The position numbers and the translations under genes were made by a program. From the NCBI RefSeq assembly GCF_003173335.1, contig NZ_QGMZ01000008.1, forward strand, positions 62,001-126,000: a stretch of 64,000 nucleotides of DNA, read 5' to 3'. This document shows positions 17,627 to 24,660 of this stretch, piece by piece. Origin of the DNA: Methanospirillum stamsii. Lineage in GTDB: Archaea > Halobacteriota > Methanomicrobia > Methanomicrobiales > Methanospirillaceae. How positions within the stretch are numbered: the first letter of the stretch is position 1; the number at the start of each line of letters is the position of its first letter. Below the pieces are notes generated by a model. It made no database searches. It worked only from the letters and a program-made list of their open reading frames with translations, and was not told where the DNA came from.

Positions 17627-18853
17627 GTGACAATAACAGGAAATGATATTCGAAAAAATCCTATAATAGGTATGGACTCTATTGATTCTTCCACTGGTTC
17701 AGGGAGGGATCAACGGTCAGTTTTTACTTCACTGTATGCTGCGGTATTCTCAACCATGCTTGGGATTGGAATAGTCGTTCCCCTTCTTCCGAGATATGCT
17801 GAAATGCTTGGGGCATCCGGGTTTGGAATAGGGATGATCTTCTCATCGTTTGCAATCTCACGGGCATGTGCCATGCCTTTTTTTGGCAGGTTTTCTGATG
17901 TGAAGGGAAGGAGAAAATTCATCATCACCGGACTCTTCTTATATCTTGTTTTCTCTCTGCTATATGTTCCTGCAGGTTCAGTTCTTGAATTATCCGGGAT
18001 CAGGTTTTTCCAGGGGATTGCATCAGCAATGGTCTTTCCCATTGCCATGGCATATATCGGTGATATTGCTCCGAAAGGTATGGAAGGTATGTACCTTGGC
18101 TCTTTTACCAGTTCCTTGTTTTTGGGGATGGGTTTTGGTCCTCTTTTAGGTGGTGTCCTGACTGATTATGCCGGAATGGATACCGCATTTATCGTAATGG
18201 CCGGACTGACTGGTGTTGCTCTGGTAACCTGCGTCTTTTTTCTTCCTGAGCACTCCGGTTCATCAGGAAAACCAAAACCATTTCTTCACCTTGTCTTGCA
18301 CCCGGGATTGAGAATTCCGTTTCTCTATCAGTTGATGAATGCATTTGCAAATGGGACATTTATGGTCTTCCTGCCCGTAATCGCAGCACATATCGGGAAT
18401 CTTTCGACCGGTGAAACCGGGCTTGTGATATCGATATCTATTCTTTCCACTGCACTCCTTCAGAAAATCTGTGGGACTCTTGCAGATAGGTTTGACAAGC
18501 ATTTTCTCATAGCAATGGGTTGTATTATTGTCGCTGTCGCACTTGCTTTGGTTCCAGGTTTTGAGGGTCTTTTTCCATATGTACTATTTGCCCTTCTTAT
18601 GGGAGTCGGTGGAGGAATTTCAATCCCGGCAATGTATGCCCTGGTCACGATAACTGGCAGAGAAGTAGGGCAGGGTTCTGCCATGGGCACGATTAACATG
18701 GTCATGAGTATTGGAATGATACTCTCTCCGCTCATTTGCGGGATGATAATGGATGAGATTGGAATAAGTTCTGTTTTTTATTTTTCTGCAGTAATTGTTA
18801 TCTTATCAATACCTGTTTACCTCTCAAGGGTTGATTTTCGAATATGCAGATGA
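17627..18853 (+). CDS. MFS transporter (drug/metabolite efflux-like)
   Basis: A membrane transporter of about 408 residues with twelve hydrophobic segments. The conserved loop 2-3 motif A is GRFSDVKGRRKF. The second half repeats the fold, with LADRFDKH at the equivalent position, and the motif C-like glycine-rich helix GMGFGPLLGGVL supports an antiporter-type efflux protein. The given start is a GTG; an ATG at 17672 would remove fifteen polar residues and is equally plausible, as neither has a strong Shine-Dalgarno. The substrate is unknown. It diverges from the HAD gene and is not clearly tied to any neighbour. Confidence 0.85.
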   Translation: MTITGNDIRKNPIIGMDSIDSSTGSGRDQRSVFTSLYAAVFSTMLGIGIVVPLLPRYAEMLGASGFGIGMIFSSFAISRACAMPFFGRFSDVKGRRKFIITGLFLYLVFSLLYVPAGSVLELSGIRFFQGIASAMVFPIAMAYIGDIAPKGMEGMYLGSFTSSLFLGMGFGPLLGGVLTDYAGMDTAFIVMAGLTGVALVTCVFFLPEHSGSSGKPKPFLHLVLHPGLRIPFLYQLMNAFANGTFMVFLPVIAAHIGNLSTGETGLVISISILSTALLQKICGTLADRFDKHFLIAMGCIIVAVALALVPGFEGLFPYVLFALLMGVGGGISIPAMYALVTITGREVGQGSAMGTINMVMSIGMILSPLICGMIMDEIGISSVFYFSAVIVILSIPVYLSRVDFRICR

Positions 18854-18920
18854 TGATTCCGGAGATATTGGAGAAGAGAACTATTTCTAAATAAAAAACA
18901 GACATCTCATTGGTACCCTT

Positions 18921-19400
18921 ATGATGATGAATAACAGGTTTTTTTTAATGGGAATTATGGCAATCCTGCTCATTGGGACTTTTTCTTGCTCTGCAAGTTC
19001 GGATCCGACAGTTATGCCCATTCAGCTTCAGCCGGATGCTTCAGCTCCCTATGAAGATGAAGACTTTCTCCTTGTGGTAACACCGGTAATTAATGGACTT
19101 AGTGATACTCAACTCAACATCTCTGAAAGAATGGATGCAACTTCTGCATACTACTCTGCTGCAGCGATGAAGGTCAGTCCGGAATTCTATCCCATTGGTT
19201 TGAATATTACCCGTCTGCTATTTTACCTGGGTTCAAGCTCAGAAGCCTTAGAAGAACTCGATAAAAGCAGTGGTCTTGGAACACACAATAGCGAGGTAAA
19301 AGATACGTTGAAAGCCCAGGCAAAAGCTGATTTAGAGGTAGCAGAGGAGGCCTGGCGCGGACTGACCATGATATACCCGAACAGTACCCTGTTTGGATAA
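18921..19400 (+). CDS. Small exported protein of unknown function
   Basis: A 159-residue protein I do not recognise. Residues 1 to about 22 form a signal peptide with a hydrophobic core (FFLMGIMAILLIGTF) followed by SCSASS. The cysteine could be a lipid-attachment site, though the preceding residues fit a lipobox poorly. The mature part has an acidic linker and then helices with a regular Ala/Leu pattern, suggesting a small helical or TPR-like fold. N-glycosylation sequons are visible (NIS, NIT, NST), consistent with surface exposure in an AglB-bearing archaeon. The next gene follows after 41 bases on the same strand. Confidence 0.6.
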   Translation: MMMNNRFFLMGIMAILLIGTFSCSASSDPTVMPIQLQPDASAPYEDEDFLLVVTPVINGLSDTQLNISERMDATSAYYSAAAMKVSPEFYPIGLNITRLLFYLGSSSEALEELDKSSGLGTHNSEVKDTLKAQAKADLEVAEEAWRGLTMIYPNSTLFG

Positions 19401-19441
19401 AACCAATATCTATTTTTTCCTGACAGGCGTTATTCCTGAGT

Positions 19442-20092
19442 ATGAACGCAGCTGATACGAATGAACTCGCGGAAGGCGCATATGGCTTTTTTGAGCTCTT
19501 TTTTGGAGGGCAGCTGCATCAGGAAAACAAATCGCTTTCCCGGATTGTTGAAAGTGGTGAATCATTTCAGGATCTTTTCAACGATATATTTGACCGTTTT
19601 AATGCTATTTATCCAAACCTTGTAGAACAACTGATGATTCAGTTTGGTTCCCGTGATGAAATTTACCGGATGATCCGTGAAGGTGAAGGAGTTATTCCCA
19701 GTAAAACCCTTCAGGCGAGGTGGATAGAACAGGAAGCCCCTAATTCATCAGGTAAAGCTGCAGATATTGAAAAGGCAGGCAAATGGCTAATATTTATTCC
19801 CCCTGATCAGGTGGATGATATCTGGCGGCAGATACGTGACCTGACCTGGGAAGGAGAATTAGGTATTTCTGCGAAGGTTTCAACTGCCAAACCCGATCCA
19901 GATGCGAGGGATGAGAGGAAAGTCATCTACGTATATACCGCGGATTGGGAAGATGAAGCGGATGTTATGCGGGTAAGAGAAGAATTACGCAAAATCGGAA
20001 TAACTGACAGAATCGGATACAAAAGAAATCTAGAAACTTTCAGGGGCGAGTACAGCGCGAGAGGAAAAAAAGTAACATTTTATTCAGCCTGA
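19442..20092 (+). CDS. Bles03/DUF1917-family protein (named in databases as putative phosphothreonine lyase domain)
   Basis: A 216-residue soluble protein. The C-terminal 110 residues carry the recognisable pattern of the Bles03 (DUF1917) family: KWLIFIPP, GISAKVSTA, VIYVYTADWED, VREELRKIGI and a terminal YSARGKK. Databases often label these as putative phosphothreonine lyase domain proteins, but I know of no demonstrated activity. The N-terminal 100 residues are acidic and helical, with FDRFNAIYPNL, and match nothing I recognise. The family call rests on memory of conserved blocks. The gene ends five bases before the convergent L40e gene. Confidence 0.65.
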   Translation: MNAADTNELAEGAYGFFELFFGGQLHQENKSLSRIVESGESFQDLFNDIFDRFNAIYPNLVEQLMIQFGSRDEIYRMIREGEGVIPSKTLQARWIEQEAPNSSGKAADIEKAGKWLIFIPPDQVDDIWRQIRDLTWEGELGISAKVSTAKPDPDARDERKVIYVYTADWEDEADVMRVREELRKIGITDRIGYKRNLETFRGEYSARGKKVTFYSA

Positions 20093-20096
20093 TTAA

Positions 20097-20243
20097 TCAG
20101 GCCTTTCTGTCTTTGTTCTTCGGGCGCAGGTACGCATACCCGCATTTCCTGCAGGTTGTTGCCCTGACCGGATTACGAGCATTACAGTGCATGCAAATCT
20201 TTACGTTTAATAATCTTGCTTCAGCCTCAGGAAAACGTGCCAT
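20097..20243 (-). CDS. rpl40e: Large ribosomal subunit protein L40e
   Basis: A 48-codon gene easily missed by length filters. The translation begins [20 protein letters not shown] and ends in a basic [10 protein letters not shown] tail. Four cysteines in a CMHC plus CRKC pattern form the zinc ribbon of archaeal L40e (eukaryotic homologues are made as ubiquitin fusions). Length and both zinc knuckles are exactly as expected. The ATG is at 20241-20243. A TATA box about 25 bases upstream suggests a nearly leaderless transcript independent of the preceding XTPase gene. It converges with the Bles03-like gene. The assignment is firm. Confidence 0.93.
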   Translation of the reverse strand: MARFPEAEARLLNVKICMHCNARNPVRATTCRKCGYAYLRPKNKDRKA

Positions 20244-20263
20244 ATCATATCTCCAAATATCTG

Positions 20264-20275
20264 TCTTATATAGAG
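20264..20275 (-). promoter_or_regulatory. Probable TATA box of rpl40e
   Basis: On the minus strand these bases read CTCTATATAAGA, a near-consensus archaeal TATA element. Its centre is about 25 bases upstream of the L40e ATG, so transcription would start at or almost at the start codon. The GGAG just before the ATG would then lie outside the mRNA. Confidence 0.5.
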
Positions 20276-20316
20276 GGTCGTCTCCTCACATAAGGGTTAT
20301 GTCTTTTCACTCAGGT

Positions 20317-20856
20317 TCATTTCTCACAAAGCCAGTTACGCAAGGCATGAAAGCCTATCGCCCGGTGAGAAATCCTGTTTTTTTCTGCTTCACTCATCTC
20401 TGCAAGTGTCTTTCCATCGACTTCAAAGATAGGGTCATACCCAAATCCGCTGCAGCCTCGTGGAAGGACAATTTTACCGTTAATTCTCCCTGAAAAAGTC
20501 TTCTGACAGTCTTCATCATGGTACGCAATCCCGGTTTCAAAATATGCCGAGCGGTTTGCATATCCAGCCAGAAGAGTCAGTACTCCTGAATTTCCAATAG
20601 TGTTCTGGACATATGCAGCGCATGTTCCGGGAAATCCATTAAGCGCAGAGATGAAAAGACCGGTATCATCTGTTATTACCGGCCTTTGGAGGACAGAGTA
20701 TGCATATGCAGCTTTTCCGGCAGCCACATCCTGCACGTTATCTGCCCGGAGCTCGGGGATATCCAGTGATACCAGTTCAATCTCTGCTAGTCCGAGGAGA
20801 ATCCCCGCTGCTTCGCGTGCTTTATGCTCATTACTGGTAACAAAAGTTATTTTCAC
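20317..20856 (-). CDS. rdgB: XTP/dITP diphosphatase (RdgB/HAM1 family)
   Basis: A 179-residue nucleotide-sanitising enzyme that hydrolyses ITP, dITP and XTP to monophosphates. The diagnostic N-terminus FVTSNEHKAREA is present. VITDDTGLFISALNGFPGTCAA holds the metal/substrate motif, followed by FSGRINGKIV, GFGYDPIFEVDGKTLAEM and the C-terminal SHRAIGF. Length is normal. Its start overlaps the stop of the Kae1-Bud32 gene by four bases (ATGA-type coupling), placing it at the end of the information-processing super-operon. Confidence 0.94.
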   Translation of the reverse strand: MKITFVTSNEHKAREAAGILLGLAEIELVSLDIPELRADNVQDVAAGKAAYAYSVLQRPVITDDTGLFISALNGFPGTCAAYVQNTIGNSGVLTLLAGYANRSAYFETGIAYHDEDCQKTFSGRINGKIVLPRGCSGFGYDPIFEVDGKTLAEMSEAEKNRISHRAIGFHALRNWLCEK

Positions 20857-22415
20857 AAATATCTCCCCCTCAACTCGATTTCATGTTCCCGGGTAAGTAT
20901 TTCATCAGCTTCAGGCATTAATTCCCGGTATCCTTTCATAAATGATTTTTTCAAATTATCTGAGTCATTTGATGTACTTTCCAGGATCTGATACAGCACA
21001 TGAATGTCAACACCACGGTGTTCGATCTCTGATGAAGTTAAGGCCAGTCCGAAATCAATAAGCCAGAGTTTATTCCCCTGAACCAGAAAGTTGCAGGTAG
21101 TCAGATCGCCATGAATGATCTGCGATGAATGAAGTCTTCCAATCATTCTGCCCGTTTCTATCAGGGTTTCAGGTGTGAGATTCTCTTTGAGTTTCTGACC
21201 AATTATCCGTTCCATCACGATGGCATCATGGGTAATCTCCCGGATAATGGGAGTCCTGACACCCACTCTTCTGGCTTCTGAAATAAGGCGCGCCTCGGCC
21301 CTGGTTCGTTCATTAATGAGCCTTTTATCCAGTTCAGGATGCCTGTACCGTTTCGAAACTCTGGTTTTGGTTGCAGTGATATCAGTGAAGGATACAACCG
21401 CTTCTGCACCCCGGGTAGTGGCAGATTCTTCATGATTACCGGATACTACCGGTTCATCTCTCCAGGTGACCTCGACCTGATCTGCCCGAAATGACGGGTT
21501 TACACGGGAAAGTTCGACCGGAAGAGTACTGCCGCTCTCAAACATGATTTTTCCGGTATATGCAATCATTGCCCCGTTGTCTCCCAAGTATTGTGGAATG
21601 GGAACAGAGAAAGCGGCCCCCCGGTCGTCACACATCTCCCTGAGCATTGTCTGAAGCCGTTTATTTGCTCCTACTCCTCCGACAAGGATCATTTCATTCT
21701 TCCCTGTCTGTGAGAGGGCACGTTCGGTAACTTCAGTACACATAGCAAACCCGGTCTCCTGAAAACTATAACAGATGTCTTCAAGAGGTGCAGATGCATC
21801 TTTTGCCGCACTGACCAGCCCGGAAAATGCAAGATCCATACCTTTCACAGTATAAGGAAGAGGAAAATACGATCCCTGCCTGGCTAACCGCTCAATCTCC
21901 GGACCTCCCGGATGGGGAAGTCCCTGACTCCGGGCAAATTTATCTATCGCATTGCCTATTCCGATATCAAGCGTTTCCCCGAAGATCCGGTATCTTCCCT
22001 GCAAGTACCCGAGAACCTGAGTATTTGCACCACTTGCATAGAGGACGACCGGATCATCAAATCCTGATGCAAAGCGGCCGATCTCTACATGAGCAACGCA
22101 ATGGTTTACTCCGATCAGTGGTACCTTTAGCGACAGAGCAAGAGCTCTTGCTGCCGTTCCGACTATCCGAAGACAAGGACCAAGACCTGGACCCTGGGAA
22201 AAAGCAATTGCAACTGGCTTTGGGCCGTCATCGAGAACTTCCCCGATAACCCGGGTAATAACTGAAGCATGATGCTGAGCAGCTTCACGCGGATGAATAC
22301 CTCCCTGAACCGGTTTATAAGGATCTGAAACCAGTTTTATCAGGTCATCATCAAAAAGAGCAGCACTGAGGTTCCAGGCGGTTCCCTCGATCCCCAGTAC
22401 CGGTCCTGACTTCAT
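20853..22415 (-). CDS. kae1-bud32: Bifunctional Kae1-Bud32 fusion: tRNA threonylcarbamoyladenosine synthase subunit and associated kinase/ATPase
   Basis: A 520-residue fusion of two KEOPS subunits that make N6-threonylcarbamoyladenosine at tRNA position 37. Residues 1 to about 325 are Kae1: GIEGTAWNLS at the N-terminus, the metal-binding NHCVAHVEIGR, and the ASKH ATPase motifs GGVGANKRL and GDNGAMIAYTG. Residues about 330-520 are Bud32, an atypical small kinase with RLINERTRAEARL, MERIIG, IHGDLTTCNFLV and LIDFGLA. Fusion of the two is known in several euryarchaea, so it is not a sequencing artefact. It sits between rps27ae and rdgB, consistent with coordinated expression with translation genes. 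Confidence 0.95.
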   Translation of the reverse strand: MKSGPVLGIEGTAWNLSAALFDDDLIKLVSDPYKPVQGGIHPREAAQHHASVITRVIGEVLDDGPKPVAIAFSQGPGLGPCLRIVGTAARALALSLKVPLIGVNHCVAHVEIGRFASGFDDPVVLYASGANTQVLGYLQGRYRIFGETLDIGIGNAIDKFARSQGLPHPGGPEIERLARQGSYFPLPYTVKGMDLAFSGLVSAAKDASAPLEDICYSFQETGFAMCTEVTERALSQTGKNEMILVGGVGANKRLQTMLREMCDDRGAAFSVPIPQYLGDNGAMIAYTGKIMFESGSTLPVELSRVNPSFRADQVEVTWRDEPVVSGNHEESATTRGAEAVVSFTDITATKTRVSKRYRHPELDKRLINERTRAEARLISEARRVGVRTPIIREITHDAIVMERIIGQKLKENLTPETLIETGRMIGRLHSSQIIHGDLTTCNFLVQGNKLWLIDFGLALTSSEIEHRGVDIHVLYQILESTSNDSDNLKKSFMKGYRELMPEADEILTREHEIELRGRYL

Positions 22416-22420
22416 CAGGA

Positions 22421-22603
22421 TTACTTCTTAAATTCTGTGTAGCCGCATTTGCCACAGGTGACACGGTCTTTGTGTTCACCCATAAAAACACCGGGACCAC
22501 ACCGGGGACAATATCTTCTCTGGGGGACGGCGTTTGTACCATCAACTTTGAAATATGCTGACCGCTTTACTGCGTTCTTTTCTTTTTTGCCTTTTGCTGC
22601 CAT
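22421..22603 (-). CDS. rps27ae: Small ribosomal subunit protein S27ae
   Basis: A 60-residue zinc-ribbon ribosomal protein. The zinc site is CPRCGPG followed by [11 protein letters not shown], and the basic N-terminal 18 residues are typical (in eukaryotes this protein is the ubiquitin-fused S31). The start [10 protein letters not shown] fits archaeal homologues. It lies between rps24e and kae1-bud32 with short spacers, the standard archaeal order. Confidence 0.95.
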   Translation of the reverse strand: MAAKGKKEKNAVKRSAYFKVDGTNAVPQRRYCPRCGPGVFMGEHKDRVTCGKCGYTEFKK

Positions 22604-22618
22604 ATTTCCAAATCCCCC

Positions 22619-22957
22619 TTATGATGCCTCCGCAGCGTCACCGGACGGTGCATCCTGAGCATCTGCGCTGGTTTCTTCTTCTCCGCTCATTCCCCGTTTG
22701 ACGATATAATCAAGTTCGATCTTTTTCATGTCTTCCGGAGAAGTATAGACCCGTGCGTCACCTGAAACCTGTGTCAGGCCAAACCGGTTAGACAGGGATC
22801 CAATAACAAGCTGATTCTTGGGCGCATTTACCATGGCTGCAAGTTTCGCATGAATCATCTTTCTGGAGGGTGTTGCTCCATTAAATACAATGCTAAACGT
22901 GAGTTCTCTCCTGTTTAACAACGTATTTTCTATGTCTGATGTAATAGTAATCTCCAT
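22619..22957 (-). CDS. rps24e: Small ribosomal subunit protein S24e
   Basis: A 112-residue ribosomal protein. MEITITSDIENTLLNRRE at the start and FGLTQVSGDARVY in the middle are characteristic. The reading frame runs up to 22981, but the ATG at 22957 gives the family N-terminus and has AAGGAT upstream, so the longer form was rejected. The last 20 residues are Asp/Glu/Ser/Ala-rich and probably disordered, an acidic extension common in archaeal S24e. Immediately followed by rps27ae. Confidence 0.94.
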   Translation of the reverse strand: MEITITSDIENTLLNRRELTFSIVFNGATPSRKMIHAKLAAMVNAPKNQLVIGSLSNRFGLTQVSGDARVYTSPEDMKKIELDYIVKRGMSGEEETSADAQDAPSGDAAEAS

Positions 22958-22996
22958 AGAGATCCTTACAAGGTTATTCATGAGAGTTTAAATACA

Positions 22997-23500
22997 TCAT
23001 ATATTATGTGATGATTCACCCTCTTCGAAACAGTTGAAGAGGTCATGTGCCCGCATTTTTGTCTCATCAGTAACAAGGAGCATAACTACTCCCTCTCCTG
23101 GCTGACCATACAGGATTACCGTTCCTTTTGGTGCCTGCATTGCTAGCGGAACAACTGCCAGGTCTTCCTCACCTTCTACCTGGATGAAAGTTCCTGGTTT
23201 TTTGGCGGCAATGCATATTGCCTGAATAAGTTCATCAGTCAGCCCACCCGGGGGGTTTTGCACCATCATCTGATAGTAATGCGGGATTTCCACACCTGGA
23301 TAGGGATTTCTCATGGTGTGTCCATCAATAATTGCAACATCCGGTGGCCTTCCTGCTTTCAGCAGATTTGCTGTTACAACATCTCCCACACTGAATACTC
23401 CGGTTTTGGGTAAATATGGCAGGAGTTCATCGAACGAATAAAAAAGAGTACCAAATGGTTCTTTGAACAAATGGCGATGTTTATCAGGGAGTACTCGCAT
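22997..23500 (-). CDS. GTP-dependent dephospho-CoA kinase (archaeal, DUF359)
   Basis: A 167-residue enzyme of the archaeal DUF359 family, shown in Thermococcus to phosphorylate dephospho-CoA with GTP, the last step of CoA biosynthesis. SVGDVVTANLL, DVAIIDGHTMRNP and IQVEGEEDLAVVPL are the diagnostic blocks; the acidic residues in the last two are likely catalytic or metal-binding. VILYGQPGEGVVML near the C-terminus also matches. Its start overlaps the stop of spt4 by one base and rps24e follows closely. A coenzyme-A gene thus sits inside an RNA polymerase/ribosomal operon, a linkage I recall from many archaea. Confidence 0.88.
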   Translation of the reverse strand: MRVLPDKHRHLFKEPFGTLFYSFDELLPYLPKTGVFSVGDVVTANLLKAGRPPDVAIIDGHTMRNPYPGVEIPHYYQMMVQNPPGGLTDELIQAICIAAKKPGTFIQVEGEEDLAVVPLAMQAPKGTVILYGQPGEGVVMLLVTDETKMRAHDLFNCFEEGESSHNI

Positions 23501-23703
23501 TACCTGACCTTAAGCGCATATCTTCCGGGAAGTGAAATATTCATCCGGTGAGCTACTTCACTGTTTTCAGGATCAATGATGACCAGATATCCGGTCCAGT
23601 CTGCAGTAAGATTAGATGTTCCACAGATGGAACAGGCCGTCCCTTCAACGACCCGGTGGCAGTCACGACACACCATATGTTGTTTCTTCTTGCCCCCAGC
23701 CAT
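23500..23703 (-). CDS. spt4: Transcription elongation factor Spt4 (RNA polymerase subunit E'')
   Basis: A 67-residue zinc protein that partners Spt5 to make RNA polymerase processive. The zinc ligands are CRDC and CSIC in the N-terminal half, followed by LTADWTGYLVIIDPENSEVA, a classic Spt4 segment. Length is normal. It starts two bases after the stop of the Rpo7 gene, the conserved archaeal order. Confidence 0.94.
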   Translation of the reverse strand: MAGGKKKQHMVCRDCHRVVEGTACSICGTSNLTADWTGYLVIIDPENSEVAHRMNISLPGRYALKVR

Positions 23704-23705
23704 AT

Positions 23706-24278
23706 TCAGACCACGCTTTTTTCCTTCTGTTCATTTTTCATATCTTCTTCAAGCCAGACCAGATTTCCAAGTCCTGCCTGTCGCATGGTAAGGCCTATCT
23801 TACTTTCACGTGGTTCCCGTTCATTCAGACTTAATGTAACTACCCGCGCACGAACGGCCGAGCCGACATTCAGGTGTCTTCCTGAATCCTGGCAGATGAG
23901 CTGAGAGTTTTTTTCATCATAACTGATGTATTCATCAGATATCTGGCTGACATGAAGCATTGCATCAATAGGCCCGAGACTGATAAATGCTCCAAAACTG
24001 GTAGTTTCAACAACAATCCCTTCAACAACCTCCTGAAGAGACAAACGCAGTGCCAGTCCTTCAAAATCCACATCATAATAGACTGCCCCGTCTCCTGGAA
24101 CCATTTCACCTTCTCCAATTCGGAGAACTTTGGTTACGGCAATGAAAATACCAATTTCTTTATCAATACTTCCTTCCAGCTGCTCCTGCAGTACATCCAG
24201 AATAACGGTAGTCAGATCCTCTCCAAGCCTGTGGGGAGGTACCCGCACCTTGTCACTCAGTTCTAACCGGTAATACAT
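23706..24278 (-). CDS. rpo7: DNA-directed RNA polymerase subunit E' (Rpo7)
   Basis: A 190-residue stalk subunit, homologue of eukaryotic Rpb7, which with Rpo4 helps open promoters and bind nascent RNA. MYYRLELSDKVRVPP at the start is typical. GDGAVYYDVDFEGLALRL marks the tip domain, and the C-terminal half is an S1-type OB fold (GIVVETTSFGAFISLGPIDAM, residues 19 of which are diagnostic). It is preceded by the PIN gene and followed by spt4, the usual archaeal cluster. Confidence 0.95.
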   Translation of the reverse strand: MYYRLELSDKVRVPPHRLGEDLTTVILDVLQEQLEGSIDKEIGIFIAVTKVLRIGEGEMVPGDGAVYYDVDFEGLALRLSLQEVVEGIVVETTSFGAFISLGPIDAMLHVSQISDEYISYDEKNSQLICQDSGRHLNVGSAVRARVVTLSLNEREPRESKIGLTMRQAGLGNLVWLEEDMKNEQKEKSVV

Positions 24279-24282
24279 CGTT

Positions 24283-24660
24283 TTATCTCCGAATCAACTC
24301 TAATTTTTGTTTTCCTGAAAGTGATACAACAGGCAGCCCCTCTTTTAATATAAGATCACGGAGTCTGCGGTCATTTGTAACTACTCCACACCGGAGGTCT
24401 TTCGCACTATTGAAGATCTGTTCATCCGGTGTTCCATCTCCTGAAGAGGGAATGACCTCACAGCCTTTTGCAAACTGAAGGCCGAGGCGGGCTGCTGAAG
24501 CATTGTTACCCTTTCCTTTCGCCAGTCCTTCGAGTTCCCGGATAACAATTTCAGGGACTGCCATCCTGACTGATCCGAGCAGAAACCGGATCTCTTCAAA
24601 GAGGTCAATTTTAAATTGCGATGTCATCAGAAACGCATTGGTGTCGATGAGGATCGTCAC
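24283..24660 (-). CDS. PIN-domain nuclease (Fcf1/Utp24-like)
   Basis: A 125-residue PIN-domain protein. The acidic active-site residues are visible in ILIDTNAF (Asp), IRELEGLAKG (Glu), GTPDEQIF (Asp) and VVTNDRRLRD (Asp). The arrangement resembles the archaeal relatives of eukaryotic Fcf1/Utp24, nucleases thought to process rRNA. The frame is open to 24693, but the GTG at 24660 is preferred: it overlaps the aIF2-gamma stop as GTGA and starts the protein at the PIN fold. Position between aIF2-gamma and Rpo7 with no antitoxin gene supports an RNA-processing housekeeping role rather than a VapC toxin. Confidence 0.85.
   Translation of the reverse strand: MTILIDTNAFLMTSQFKIDLFEEIRFLLGSVRMAVPEIVIRELEGLAKGKGNNASAARLGLQFAKGCEVIPSSGDGTPDEQIFNSAKDLRCGVVTNDRRLRDLILKEGLPVVSLSGKQKLELIRR

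Noticed and set aside
21827-22249. 140-codon plus-strand open frame inside kae1-bud32
   Set aside because: It is antisense to the well-supported Kae1 domain and has no start signal or recognisable family.
22958-22981. Eight-residue upstream extension of S24e
   Set aside because: The family starts MEITITSD, and a Shine-Dalgarno-like AAGGAT precedes that ATG.
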